From NCBI GenBank assembly GCA_040219935.1, contig JAVJUA010000074.1, positions 186,001 to 250,000 of the forward strand: a stretch of 64,000 nt of DNA, written 5' to 3'. The notes under the pieces were generated by a model. It did not search any database. It had not been told where the DNA came from and saw only the letters and a list, made by a program, of their open reading frames with translations. Origin of the DNA: UBA7803 sp040219935. GTDB lineage: Bacteria; Pseudomonadota; Gammaproteobacteria; Pseudomonadales; Azotimanducaceae. Position numbers and translations under genes: made by a program. Shown one piece after another: positions 1 through 8,825 of the stretch (positions are counted from its first letter, which is position 1; each line of letters starts with the position of its first letter).

Positions 1-1
1 T

Positions 2-1021
2 GCAGTTCGCCTCGACCTGGACGGCCGTCACCGCGCCCTCGAATCGGCCGCAGGCACCACCTTCGCCGCCGCACCGTTCTCCCGCGATCGCGCCGGCAGC
101 GGCCGGCTGGACCATGAAACCACGCTGCTGCGCCTGCGCGGCCGATACCCGGTCTCCGAGTCTCTGCGCCTGGTCGGCGGGCTGAGCCGGCGCGAGCTCG
201 ACCAGCACGGCAGCCTGCTCTGGGATGGCGACGAGAATCGGTCCGACTGGGCGCTGACTACCAGGACCTACGAGGCCGGCGTCGAGGTCAACCTGACGCC
301 GGGCGTCACCGGGGCGCTCGGCTGGATCGGCGAGCGCCGCGACCAGCGGCTGCGTGGCGAGGGGGCGATCGGCGCCACGTTCGAGACCAGCACCCGCCAC
401 GACGGCTACTTCGCCGAGTTGGCCTGGCGGGCGTCGAAACGACTGACCCTGCGCCTCGACGCCCAGGACGCCAGCATCGACGACGCTTTCACCAGGGCTT
501 CGGCCACTGAGCGCAGCCGCTGGCGCGCTCAGGCGCAGTACCGCATCGATGACGCCTGGTCGGTGGCGGCGAGCCATCGCCGCAGCCGGCACCACAATGC
601 CAACTCGGACTGGACCTGGCGCGATCGCCAGACCACGGTGCGCATCGACCGCGCCGGACCACGCCTGAGTCTGACACTCGGCACCACGCGCATCGACCAG
701 GACCGGGAGTTCCTGGCCCCGGTGAGCAACGGCCTGCGCACCGTGATCTTCGAGATCGACTACGACGGCGACGCTCGCCTGCACGACGCGGCCGCCACCT
801 GGCGGCTCACGGAAGCGCTTTCAGTCGGCGCCAGCATCCACGGACTGCGTCATCGCGGGAGCTTCGCCGTGAGCCGCGACGACGTGCGCACCTACCTATC
901 CTTCATGGCGCCATCCGGCTACGGCGCGTCGCTCTCCTACCGATACCTCGAATTCGAGGAAGGCGGCCTCGAAGCGTTCGATGCCCGCATCGTCGAGCTG
1001 TCCCTGCGCCGGAGCTGGTAG
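2..1021 (+). CDS. outer-membrane beta-barrel protein, 3' fragment
   Basis: The frame is open from the left window edge to a TAG stop, so the N-terminus and any signal peptide lie outside. The roughly 339 visible residues alternate polar and hydrophobic positions in strand-like stretches rich in Arg, Tyr and Trp. They end in LSLRRSW, and a terminal aromatic residue is typical of barrels inserted by the BAM complex. This pattern indicates a transmembrane beta-barrel in the outer membrane. The style resembles large MtrB/PioB-type barrels, but no family-defining motif is visible and that link is only a guess. The next gene starts 75 bp downstream on the same strand. Confidence 0.6.
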   Translation, partial: AVRLDLDGRHRALESAAGTTFAAAPFSRDRAGSGRLDHETTLLRLRGRYPVSESLRLVGGLSRRELDQHGSLLWDGDENRSDWALTTRTYEAGVEVNLTPGVTGALGWIGERRDQRLRGEGAIGATFETSTRHDGYFAELAWRASKRLTLRLDAQDASIDDAFTRASATERSRWRAQAQYRIDDAWSVAASHRRSRHHNANSDWTWRDRQTTVRIDRAGPRLSLTLGTTRIDQDREFLAPVSNGLRTVIFEIDYDGDARLHDAAATWRLTEALSVGASIHGLRHRGSFAVSRDDVRTYLSFMAPSGYGASLSYRYLEFEEGGLEAFDARIVELSLRRSW

Positions 1022-1096
1022 CGCCGCCGCGGCCGGGCGTTCCGAAGGGCCGGGAATTACGGCATAGTAGCGCGCCACTTCCTGCGCAGACGCGCC

Positions 1097-3301
1097 ATGA
1101 TGCACCGCCTGATCGTCGAGCTTCGGCGCCGCAAGGTGCTGCGGGTGGCGAGCGCCTACGTGGTGGTGAGCTGGGGCGTGCTGCAGGTGGCCGACTGGCT
1201 CTTCCCCGTGCTCGGCATGCCGGACTGGACCGTGACCTTCGTGGCCCTGGTGCTGCTGCTGGGCCTGCCCGTTTGCCTGGTGATCACCTGGGCATTCCAC
1301 CTCACCCCCGATGGCATCCGGCCCACCCCGCCGCTGGAGGACGCCGCCGGCAGCGGCGCAGCGGGCGCCGAACCAGCCTACCTGCGCTGGCTGGAGCCGG
1401 CCCTGCTGGTCGGCGTGCTGGCGCTGGTGGGCGTCTCCTCGGCGCAAATGCTGATGCGCACGGCCCAGGAACCGCCGGCCGACGCAGCAGACGCCAGGAC
1501 CATCGTGCCGTCGGTGGCCGTGCTGCCCTTCACCAGCTTCAGCAGCGACGCCGAGGACAACTACTTTGCCGACGGGCTGACCGAGGAGCTGATCAACGGG
1601 CTGGTGCAGGTACCCGGCCTGCAGGTCCCCGGGCGCACCTCGTCGTTCTACTTCAAGAACCGCAACGAGGACCTGCGCGAGATCGCGCGCCAGCTCGGCG
1701 TCGCCCACGTGGTGGAGGGCAGCGTGCGCCGATCCGGGGAGCGGCTGCGGGTCACCGTGCAGCTCGTTTCCGCCAGCGATGGCTTCCACCTCTGGTCGCA
1801 GACCTACGACCGGCATCTCGACGACGCCTTTGCCATTCAGCAGGACATCTCCGTGCACGTGGCTGCCAGCCTGAAGCGTACGCTGCTCACCGACCACACC
1901 AGCCATGTGGAGCCGGGCCTGGAGAGCGCCTCCTATCCCAAGTACCTGGTCGCCACCGCGCTGCTGCGGCAGCGGGACCTGCACTCGGTGACCCAGGCAC
2001 GCGCCCTGTTCGACGAGATCCTGGCGGCCGAACCGGACCACGTCGATGCGCTGGCCGGCTCGGCCCGGGCCACCATCCTGCTGGCCGGCGCCTTTCTGGC
2101 GGTGGACTACGAGCCTGCGGCCGCGGCCGCGGTGGCCGCCGCCGAGCGTGCACTCGCCCTCGCGCCGGACAGCGTGGCCGCCAACGTGGCCGCCGGCAGC
2201 GTCTACGGCAACCTGGCATTCCGCACCGACGAGCAGCACTACCTGCCGCTGGCGGAGCGGGCCCTGGCCCGCGCCGCGAACCTGGCGCCCAACGATCCCG
2301 AGGCGCTGGTCGCCTATGCCAGCCTGCTCACCCAGTTCGAGCGCTGGGAGCCGGCGCTGACGCTGCTGCAGCGCGCCGTGGCCCACGACCCGCTGGACCG
2401 CTCGGCCCGGTTCCTGCTGGCAGGCGCCCTGAGCGGCGTGGGCCGCCAGCGCGAAGCCGAAGCGGAGCTGGTTGCCCTGCTTGCCCGCTTTCCCGACTTT
2501 CCAGCCGCCCGCATGGAGCTCGGGGAGGTGCGCATCGCATCCGGCGATCTGGTCGGCGCGGTGGCCCCGCTGCAGGCAGCAAACGCCTCGCGCACCCTGC
2601 CGCGGGCCACGTTCGCCCTGGCCAACGTCTACATCAACCTGGGCGACACCGATCGGGCCCGCAGCGTTCTGCGGGAGCTGGACTACGCGCCGCTGTCGAT
2701 GCCGCTGGCTGGACTCATTGCCCACAACCTGGATGGCGACGCCGCCGCCGCACTGCGCCTGGCACGCAGCGAGCTTGCGCGTACGGGCGATCGGATCTGG
2801 CGTCCCGTAGTCGCCCTGCTCGCTCTCGTGGTCGGCGATCTGGCCACCGCGCGGGAGCAGATCGCGCAGCTCGACCCGTCGGCGCTCGGCCCACAGCCGG
2901 ACGTGACGCGGCTGGCCCCCATGACGGCGTTGCTGGCCGGCAACCTGATGTTTCGTGATGGGCAGGAGGCACAGGCGCGGGCGCTGATCGAGGGGCTGCT
3001 GGTGCGCCTGGCACCGTCACCGGACCGCCACGATGCCGCGGCGAGCAAGGTGCTCCGGTCCCACGCCCTGGCCCAGCTCGGCCGCCGCGACGAGGCTCTG
3101 GGCGAGCTGGCGGCCGCGCGCGCGCAGGGCTACCGGACCATCTGGGACTTCGACAACTTCCTGCCGATCCTGCGCTATCCGGCGTTTGCGGCGCTGCGCG
3201 ACGATGCCGACATCCAGGCACTGGTGGGCGCAGTGCTCGCCGAGAACGCCGCCGCAGCGAGGGCGCTGCCGGCCCCCGGCACCGAGGTCAGCGTCCGCTG
3301 A
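1097..3301 (+). CDS. membrane-anchored TolB-like domain / TPR protein
   Basis: A 734-residue protein. Hydrophobic segments lie near residues 17-38, 45-67 and 100-120. A TolB-amino-terminal-like domain follows at about 138-260 (VAVLPF, then YFADGLTEELINGL and a VVEGSVRR segment). From about 290 to 720 there is a long Ala/Leu-rich helical-repeat region with TPR character. This architecture is common in Proteobacteria, often behind adenylate-cyclase or winged-helix N-termini; here the N-terminus is membrane-spanning instead. It probably acts as an inner-membrane scaffold or sensor, and no catalytic domain is visible. ATG-ATG begins the gene; the first is used here. Its 3' end overlaps the convergent transglutaminase-like gene by 14 bp. 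Confidence 0.75.
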   Translation: MMHRLIVELRRRKVLRVASAYVVVSWGVLQVADWLFPVLGMPDWTVTFVALVLLLGLPVCLVITWAFHLTPDGIRPTPPLEDAAGSGAAGAEPAYLRWLEPALLVGVLALVGVSSAQMLMRTAQEPPADAADARTIVPSVAVLPFTSFSSDAEDNYFADGLTEELINGLVQVPGLQVPGRTSSFYFKNRNEDLREIARQLGVAHVVEGSVRRSGERLRVTVQLVSASDGFHLWSQTYDRHLDDAFAIQQDISVHVAASLKRTLLTDHTSHVEPGLESASYPKYLVATALLRQRDLHSVTQARALFDEILAAEPDHVDALAGSARATILLAGAFLAVDYEPAAAAAVAAAERALALAPDSVAANVAAGSVYGNLAFRTDEQHYLPLAERALARAANLAPNDPEALVAYASLLTQFERWEPALTLLQRAVAHDPLDRSARFLLAGALSGVGRQREAEAELVALLARFPDFPAARMELGEVRIASGDLVGAVAPLQAANASRTLPRATFALANVYINLGDTDRARSVLRELDYAPLSMPLAGLIAHNLDGDAAAALRLARSELARTGDRIWRPVVALLALVVGDLATAREQIAQLDPSALGPQPDVTRLAPMTALLAGNLMFRDGQEAQARALIEGLLVRLAPSPDRHDAAASKVLRSHALAQLGRRDEALGELAAARAQGYRTIWDFDNFLPILRYPAFAALRDDADIQALVGAVLAENAAAARALPAPGTEVSVR

Positions 3302-4193
3302 CCCCGGGCGCCGCAGGCGGGCGGTAGATGTCGTCATCGGTGGACAGCGCCTCGGCACGGTGCGTGGGCGGGAACAGGTTCTGCTCCGGCGCGCTGACGG
3401 CGGTGGCCTGAATGAACGGTGCCAGGGAGCGGATGCTGCCGAAGATGGTGGCGAACGCCACGTCGGCGGCATCCCGCCCGGTGCCGATGCGGACGAGTCC
3501 CATGGGGATCGCCAGTCCGGACGGGTCGAAGATGTACCAGCGGCCGCCGAGAAAGGCCTCCACGTAGGCATGGAAGTCCGGCGGTCCCAGCGCCGGATCG
3601 GCCCCGAAGTCGGTGCCCGTGGCGAACCTGGCCGGCACGTTGCTGGCGCGGCACAGGGCGATCATCAGGTGCGCGAAGTCACGGCACACGCCCATCCGGG
3701 CGACCAGGGTGTCGATGGCCGAGGTGTTGGAGGTCGAGGTGTTGGGCGTGAACACCACCTGCCGCCGCACCCAGTCGCGGATGGCCAGGACCCGCATGTA
3801 GCCGCGATTCAGATGGCCGAACTCGCTGGCGGCGAGGTTCAGCAGGCGGTCAGACTGGCAATAGCGACTGGGGTACAGATAGTCGATGACCTCGGGCGGC
3901 AGCGCTTCCACCGCAACTTCGGGAATACGGGACGGATCTTCGATGTAGTGGTCCAGGTCGACGGTGGCCCGATAGTCGAGCCGCAGTGATCCAGCCGGCG
4001 CACGCAGGCGCATGCAGCGGTTGCCCGTGAGGGGATGGGTGTGCATCGCGAACGGCAGCGGCGGGTCGAGCCACAGGCTTTCTGCACCGACCTGCTGGCG
4101 CGGCGTGTGCGCCGCATGCACGTTGAACAGGAAGTCGGCGCCCGGGGCGTCGACTTCGTAGCTGAGCGCGATGTTGAGCTCGATTCGGACCAT
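3288..4193 (-). CDS. transglutaminase-like cysteine protease family protein
   Basis: A 301-residue protein. The C-terminal two thirds contain the transglutaminase-like triad: Cys in ARMGVCRDFAHLM, His in PPDFHAYVEAF and Asp in WYIFDPSG. The N-terminal part (MVRIELNIALSYEV) resembles the beta-rich N-terminal domain of bacterial transglutaminase-like proteins. The family includes peptidases and amide-hydrolysing enzymes, and no substrate can be assigned. The reading frame stays open upstream of the chosen start, but homology-like sequence begins at the ATG at 4193. A 108-bp divergent region separates it from the next gene. No signal peptide is apparent, so it is probably cytoplasmic. Confidence 0.8.
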   Translation of the reverse strand: MVRIELNIALSYEVDAPGADFLFNVHAAHTPRQQVGAESLWLDPPLPFAMHTHPLTGNRCMRLRAPAGSLRLDYRATVDLDHYIEDPSRIPEVAVEALPPEVIDYLYPSRYCQSDRLLNLAASEFGHLNRGYMRVLAIRDWVRRQVVFTPNTSTSNTSAIDTLVARMGVCRDFAHLMIALCRASNVPARFATGTDFGADPALGPPDFHAYVEAFLGGRWYIFDPSGLAIPMGLVRIGTGRDAADVAFATIFGSIRSLAPFIQATAVSAPEQNLFPPTHRAEALSTDDDIYRPPAAPGVSGR

Positions 4194-4301
4194 GGCGGCA
4201 TCCCGGCTGCCCGCGGCGAAAGTGGCGCGGGCAGCCACCATACCTATAATTCGGGGCTGTCCGCGACCCCGCGATCTGCCAGGCCACAACGGAGGACCAT
4301 C

Positions 4302-4703
4302 GTGCCGATCGAGCACACCGTCGACACCGAACGCAACCTGATCGTCGCCCGCGCCTTCGACACCATCGACACCGCGGACGTACTCGGCGTGGTGAACGGT
4401 TGTGTGCGCCACCCGGACTTCCGCCCCGGGCTCGACGTGCTCTCCGATCACAGAGACCTGCAGCGCGCCATCAGTCCCCACGACGCCAAGCGCATGGCCT
4501 GGCACCTGGGCAACATGCGTGACCTGTTCGGCGGCTGCCGCTGGGCCGTGATCACCGACCGTCCCGATTCGATCCGCATGCTCGAGATTCTGGGTCTATA
4601 CCTCAGCCAGGTGCCCATCCTGCTCAAGATCTTCAGCCGGGAGGAAGCCGCACGGGCGTGGCTCGAGTCCAGCGCGCGGCAGCGTCGAATCGACGCCAAC
4701 TGA
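4302..4703 (+). CDS. SpoIIAA/STAS-like small protein
   Basis: A 133-residue soluble protein. It is read from GTG at 4302, because GGAGG at 4291-4295 lies six bases upstream; the longer open frame has no comparable ribosome-binding site. The alternation of strands and helices (VDTERNLIVARAFDTID, then LDVLSDHRDL, then RWAVITDRP) resembles SpoIIAA-like proteins of the STAS/SEC14 superfamily. Members are small and mostly uncharacterised. It is divergent from the transglutaminase-like gene. The family match is by general look, not by a signature motif. Confidence 0.55.
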   Translation: MPIEHTVDTERNLIVARAFDTIDTADVLGVVNGCVRHPDFRPGLDVLSDHRDLQRAISPHDAKRMAWHLGNMRDLFGGCRWAVITDRPDSIRMLEILGLYLSQVPILLKIFSREEAARAWLESSARQRRIDAN

Positions 4704-4818
4704 TCGGTCCCGGCGCGCCGTTCCGGGAGCCGCCGGGGCGGCAGCCGTTGTCCACCCCGCCCCGGCCACGTAAGCTCAGCCACGGGGACCGAGCATGCAT
4801 CGACGAGGGGGAGCCGAC

Positions 4819-6702
4819 ATGGCGAAGTGGAAGCACTGGCTCTGGCCGCTGGCCATCACCATGGCGCTGAACGCATGCTCCGAGCACAGCGAGTCGCCGG
4901 ACCAGGCTGCGGCCGCGGCGGCAGACGCGCCGCCCGCCGGCGCCAGCCCCGTCCTGCGCAATCTCGAGCGCAATGCCTACTTCGGCGACCTGCACGTGCA
5001 CACCGCCTACTCTTTCGACGCCTTCATCTTCGGCACCCGGGCGACGCCGGCCGACGCCTACCGGTTCGCCAAGGGCGAGGCGCTGACCCATCCGGCGGGC
5101 ATGACCATGCAGCTCGCGGCACCCCTGGACTTCCAGGCCGTCACCGACCACGCCATCTACCTCGGCATGGTGGGTGCCATGTTCGACGCCGACTCGTCCG
5201 TGGGCCAGCACCCGGCCGCCATCGCCATCCGCGAGGCGAAGACGGCAGAAGCGCGCACGGCCGCCTTCCAGAACATCATTCGCTACCTGCGCGGCGAGGT
5301 GGAAGACGACCTGTGGGACCGGGCCATATCCAAGGATGCGTGGGACGAGGTCATCCGCGCTGCCGAGGCGCACAACGACCCCGGCCGCTTCACCACCTTC
5401 GTCGGCTACGAGTACACCAGCTCCGGCCTGGCGTTCGAGAACCTGCACCGCAACGTGATCTTCAAGAACAGCCAGGTTCCCGCGGCGCCGTTCGATGCCG
5501 GCATGTCGAGAAATCCGGAAGACCTCTGGGACTGGATGGACGCGGAGCGCGCGGCGGGCCGGGAGAGCCTGGCCATCCCCCACAACAGCAACGGCTCGAA
5601 CGGCTGGATGTTCCGGGACGTGGCATACGAGGGCGGCCCCATGGACGCGGACTACGCCGACCAGCGGATGCGCAACGAACCCATCGTCGAGATCACCCAG
5701 GTCAAGGGCACCTCCGACACGCATCCGGCGCTGTCACCCAATGACGAGTGGGCCAACTTCGAGATCATGACCGTGCGCGTGGCCAGCACCCTGGCATCCC
5801 AGCCCGAGGGATCGTACGTGCGCGAGGCCTGGCAGAACGGGCTGATCATGGAGCAGACGCGCGGCTTCAATCCCTACCGCTTCGGCGTCATCGGCTCGAG
5901 CGACACCCACAACGCCGCCGGCTCGTTCAAGGAGTACGACTACTGGAGCAAGACGGGCATGCTGGATGCCACGCCGGAGCTGCGCGGCAGCGTGCCCCTG
6001 GACGAGCCCGGGCCGAACGGCGGAATCCACGCAGCGTCCCGCGCCAGCGAGTGGGGCGCCTCCGGCCTGGCCGGGGCCTGGGCAGAATCCAACACCCGCG
6101 AAGACATCTACGCCGCCTTCCGCCGCAAGGAAACCTTCGCCACCAGCGGTCCGCGGATGCGGGTGCGATTCTTCGCCGGCTACGGGCTCGGCGCCGACAT
6201 CACCACCCGGGCCGACGGCATCGCCCACGCCTACGCCAGCGGCGTGCCCATGGGCTCCGACCTCGCCGTGCAGGACGGCGCCACGCCCGAGTTCTTCGTC
6301 TGGGCCACCCAGGCAGCGGATTCGGCGCCGCTGCAGCGCATCCAGGTCATCAAGGGCTGGGCCGACAACGGCGAGCGCCGGGAGGCCGTGTACGACGTGG
6401 CCTGCTCCGGCGGCGGGCGCCCGGACCCGGTGAGCCACCGCTGCCCCGACAACGGCGCCCGGGTGGACCTCGCCACCTGCGCGTACAGCCTCGACGTCGG
6501 CGCCGGCGAGCTCTCCGCCACCTGGCGCGACCCGGACTTCGACGCCAGCCAGACCGCGTTCTACTATGTGCGCGTGCTCGAGAACCCCACCTGCCGCTGG
6601 TCCACCTGGGACGCGGTGCGGGCCGGGGTGACGCCCCGGGAAGACATGCCGGCGACCATCCAGGAGCGGGCCTGGTCGTCGCCGATCTGGGTGCGCCGCT
6701 GA
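4819..6702 (+). CDS. DUF3604 family lipoprotein (PHP-like hydrolase)
   Basis: A 627-residue protein. Start 4819 is preferred over the in-frame ATG at 4795: a purine-rich GAGGGGGAG precedes it, and it gives a clean lipoprotein signal of about 19 residues ending at MALNAC (Cys20). The mature part begins with NAYFGDLHVHTAYSFDAF, the PHP-like metal-binding start of DUF3604 proteins. Further metal-ligand-like motifs are AVTDHAIYLG, AIPHNSN and VIGSSDTHNA. The family is a set of large, exported, predicted metal-dependent hydrolases of unknown substrate, often encoded near catabolic enzymes. The tether suggests the inner face of the outer membrane. A perfect palindrome and a small secreted-protein gene follow. 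Confidence 0.85.
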   Translation: MAKWKHWLWPLAITMALNACSEHSESPDQAAAAAADAPPAGASPVLRNLERNAYFGDLHVHTAYSFDAFIFGTRATPADAYRFAKGEALTHPAGMTMQLAAPLDFQAVTDHAIYLGMVGAMFDADSSVGQHPAAIAIREAKTAEARTAAFQNIIRYLRGEVEDDLWDRAISKDAWDEVIRAAEAHNDPGRFTTFVGYEYTSSGLAFENLHRNVIFKNSQVPAAPFDAGMSRNPEDLWDWMDAERAAGRESLAIPHNSNGSNGWMFRDVAYEGGPMDADYADQRMRNEPIVEITQVKGTSDTHPALSPNDEWANFEIMTVRVASTLASQPEGSYVREAWQNGLIMEQTRGFNPYRFGVIGSSDTHNAAGSFKEYDYWSKTGMLDATPELRGSVPLDEPGPNGGIHAASRASEWGASGLAGAWAESNTREDIYAAFRRKETFATSGPRMRVRFFAGYGLGADITTRADGIAHAYASGVPMGSDLAVQDGATPEFFVWATQAADSAPLQRIQVIKGWADNGERREAVYDVACSGGGRPDPVSHRCPDNGARVDLATCAYSLDVGAGELSATWRDPDFDASQTAFYYVRVLENPTCRWSTWDAVRAGVTPREDMPATIQERAWSSPIWVRR

Positions 6703-6717
6703 TCCCGCGATTCAACG

Positions 6718-6735
6718 AGGGTCGTCGACGACCCT
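6718..6735. repeat. perfect 18-bp palindrome in an intergenic gap
   Basis: AGGGTCGTCGACGACCCT is fully self-complementary with no loop. It lies between the DUF3604 stop codon and the ribosome-binding site (GGGAGGA) of the next gene. It could be a protein-binding site or a short RNA structure. With no unpaired loop and no T-tract it is a poor intrinsic terminator. Confidence 0.5.
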
Positions 6736-6747
6736 GGGAGGACTGAC

Positions 6748-7122
6748 ATGTACCGCCACCTCAAATCCATCACCTTCGTGCTCTGCATCGCTGCCGGGAT
6801 GCCGGCATGGGCCGATGGCCATACCGCCTCGACCCTGGCCGACATCCTCACCGGCATGAACCACTTCCCGAGCGAGGCCGACAAGGCCGCCTTGAACGAG
6901 GTCGCGGCCGACGCGACCGTCAGCGACAACCTGCGCGCTATCGCCGATGCCATCGCCGGCATCGCCCACACCCCCACGGCCGAGGACCAGGCGCGCCTGA
7001 ACGGCATTCTCGCCAGCGATGCGGCCAGCGCCCAGGAGAAGACCCTGGCCAAGGCGGTGCTGCGCTTCGAGCACAAGCTGACCGTGGAGGACGCAGCCGC
7101 CCTCGGGTCGCTGGCCGAGTAG
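6748..7122 (+). CDS. small secreted protein with three 35-residue repeats
   Basis: A 124-residue protein with a signal peptide (MYRHLKSITFVLCIAAGM) and a probable cleavage after PAWA at residue 22. The mature part is built of two full copies and one partial copy of a helical repeat of exactly 35 residues. Each begins with His at 39, 74 and 109 and follows the pattern H-x-x-[ST]-x-x-D-x-A-x-L (HFPSEADKAALN, HTPTAEDQARLN, HKLTVEDAAALG). A ribosome-binding site GGGAGGA lies 6 bp upstream. It is 45 bp downstream of the DUF3604 lipoprotein and probably co-transcribed. I do not recognise a family. A periplasmic helical bundle is likely. Confidence 0.7.
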   Translation: MYRHLKSITFVLCIAAGMPAWADGHTASTLADILTGMNHFPSEADKAALNEVAADATVSDNLRAIADAIAGIAHTPTAEDQARLNGILASDAASAQEKTLAKAVLRFEHKLTVEDAAALGSLAE

Positions 7123-7167
7123 CCGGCAGCCAGGGCGCCGCCGCCCTCGACGCCTGGCCCCCGGGTG

Positions 7168-7195
7168 GCTTACTGTACCGTCTGGACGGGTAAGC
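7168..7195. promoter_or_regulatory. two-arm palindromic operator upstream of a TetR gene
   Basis: Two nested inverted repeats share one centre: outer arms GCTTAC / GTAAGC and inner arms CCGTC / GACGG around TG, with a four-base bulge on the left side. The site ends 19 bp before the TetR start codon at 7215. This is where an autoregulating TetR repressor of an efflux operon would be expected to bind. Confidence 0.6.
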
Positions 7196-7214
7196 AAATC
7201 ACGGGAGGCGGCCC

Positions 7215-7757
7215 ATGGCCGGACCGAGCAGACGCCAGGCCATCCTCGAAGCGGCAGCCCGAGTCGTCGAAGACGTCGGCGCCGCGCACCTGACCATCGA
7301 CGCGGTGGCCAGCGCCGCGGCCGTGTCGAAGGGCGGGGTGCTGTATCACTTTCCCTCCAAGCAGGCCCTGCTCGAAGGCATGCTGCAGCGGCTGCTGGTG
7401 CAGATGGCCGAGCGCACTGCCGCCTGCCGTGACGAGCACGACGGCGGCAACGCCGAGCTGATCGCCCGCATCGTCGCCGAGCACGAACAGCAGCCCGCAG
7501 AGCGGGCCATGGCCCGGGCCATACTGGCTGCAGCGGCGGAAGACCCGGGGCTGCTGACGCCGGCGAGGCAGGAGGTCCAGGCCGCGTTCGACCAGGCGGC
7601 CGCCGGCTCGGCACCGGCCGCCATGGGCTGGGTGCTGCTGCTGGCGGTCGAGGGCCTGCGTTTTCTGGAGATGCTCGACCTGCTGCCGCTGTCGGCCGCG
7701 GAGCGCCGGCGGTTGCACGCGCACCTGCTGCAGCTTGCCAGGACCCACGCCGCATGA
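7215..7757 (+). CDS. TetR family transcriptional regulator
   Basis: A 180-residue protein. An N-terminal TetR helix-turn-helix is visible at about residues 6-52: RRQAILEAAARVVEDVGA, then AVASAAAVSKGGVLYHFPSK, with the typical GVLYHFPSK end of the recognition helix. The rest is a helical ligand-binding domain. GGGAGG lies just upstream of the ATG. The last four bases overlap the first codon of the membrane-fusion protein gene (ATGA), so the three genes form a translationally coupled efflux operon. It probably represses that operon through the palindrome just upstream. The inducer is unknown. Confidence 0.9.
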   Translation: MAGPSRRQAILEAAARVVEDVGAAHLTIDAVASAAAVSKGGVLYHFPSKQALLEGMLQRLLVQMAERTAACRDEHDGGNAELIARIVAEHEQQPAERAMARAILAAAAEDPGLLTPARQEVQAAFDQAAAGSAPAAMGWVLLLAVEGLRFLEMLDLLPLSAAERRRLHAHLLQLARTHAA

Positions 7758-8812
7758 GCCGCCTGCTGCTGATGCTCGCCGCCTGCCTGCTGGCCGGCTG
7801 CAATGGCGCCGAGCCGCCGGCCGCGGAGCAGGCCGTCCGCCCGGCGAAGCTGTTCCTCGTCACCGCCCGCCAGCAGTCGGTCAGCCACGACTTCGTCGGC
7901 CGGCTGGACGCCGCCCAGACCGTGGACGTCAGCTTCGAGGTGGACGGCGCCCTGGCCGAGCTGCCGGTGCGCGAGGGGCAGGCCGTGGCCCGCGGCGAGC
8001 TGGTGGCCGCCCTCGACCCCACCGACTTCCAGCTCGCGGTGCGGGAAGCCGAGGTGCAGCGTCAGCTCGCGCTGCAGGATCTGGAGCGCAAGACGTCGCT
8101 GCTGCAGGAGCGCAGCATCTCGCAGGCGGCCGTAGACGAAGCGCGAGCCGTGTTCGAGCTTGCCGAGGTACGCCGCGCCCAGGCCGAGGAGCGCCTCGCC
8201 AAGAGCCGGATCACGGCCCCCTTCGACGCCTTCGTGGCCCGGCGCTACGTGGACAACCGCACCAAGGTGCGGGTGGGTGAACGCATCGCGCGGCTGTCCG
8301 ACCTCAACGAGCTGAAGGTCGTGGCCAGCCTGCCGGAGGAGCTGATCGCCACCGTGACCGCCGAGCGGGTCGCGTCGGTCACGGCCCGCTTCGACTTTCT
8401 GCCGGGTCGGCGCTTTCCTCTCGATTTCCGGGAGAACACCGGCGAGGCCAGCAGCGTGGCCCAGACCTTCGAGGTGACGTTCACCATGCCGCGCCCGCCC
8501 GGCGTCAACCTGCTGCCCGGCATGACCGCCCAGGTGCGCATCGAGCTCACCCCTCCACTCGGCGACACGGGCATCGTCCTGCCCACCACGGCGCTCATGA
8601 GCCAGCCGGACGGGGGCTTCTTCGTGTGGGTCTTCGACCCCGGGAGCGGCCGTGTGGGTCGGCGGCCGGTAGGCGTCGCGGCGCCGACCGCGCTCGGCGT
8701 GCGCATCGTCGACGGCCTGGCGGACGGCGATCTGGTGGTGGCAGCGGGCGCCAGCCAGCTTCAGGAAGGCATGCAGGTGCGCCCGCTCGGCGAGCCGGCG
8801 ACCCGGCTGTGA
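7754..8812 (+). CDS. RND efflux periplasmic adaptor (membrane-fusion lipoprotein)
   Basis: A 352-residue protein. The signal peptide ends in the lipobox LLAGC (Cys16), so it is tethered to a membrane in the periplasm. Family order is visible: a first barrel and lipoyl half (VDVSFEVDGALAELPV, VREGQAVARGELVAALD), a coiled-coil hairpin around residues 90-150 (QLALQDLERKTSLL), the second lipoyl half (SRITAPFDAFVARRYV), then the C-terminal beta domains (LLPGMTAQVRIEL). It connects the RND pump to an outer-membrane channel. No TolC-type channel gene is nearby. It overlaps the TetR gene by 4 bp, and the permease starts 13 bp downstream. Confidence 0.92.
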   Translation: MSRLLLMLAACLLAGCNGAEPPAAEQAVRPAKLFLVTARQQSVSHDFVGRLDAAQTVDVSFEVDGALAELPVREGQAVARGELVAALDPTDFQLAVREAEVQRQLALQDLERKTSLLQERSISQAAVDEARAVFELAEVRRAQAEERLAKSRITAPFDAFVARRYVDNRTKVRVGERIARLSDLNELKVVASLPEELIATVTAERVASVTARFDFLPGRRFPLDFRENTGEASSVAQTFEVTFTMPRPPGVNLLPGMTAQVRIELTPPLGDTGIVLPTTALMSQPDGGFFVWVFDPGSGRVGRRPVGVAAPTALGVRIVDGLADGDLVVAAGASQLQEGMQVRPLGEPATRL

Positions 8813-8825
8813 CCCACCTGCCGCC

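Noticed and set aside
896..2725. 609-codon open frame on the minus strand
   Set aside because: It is antisense to the TolB-like/TPR gene, whose protein has clear domain structure. The minus-strand product is low complexity.
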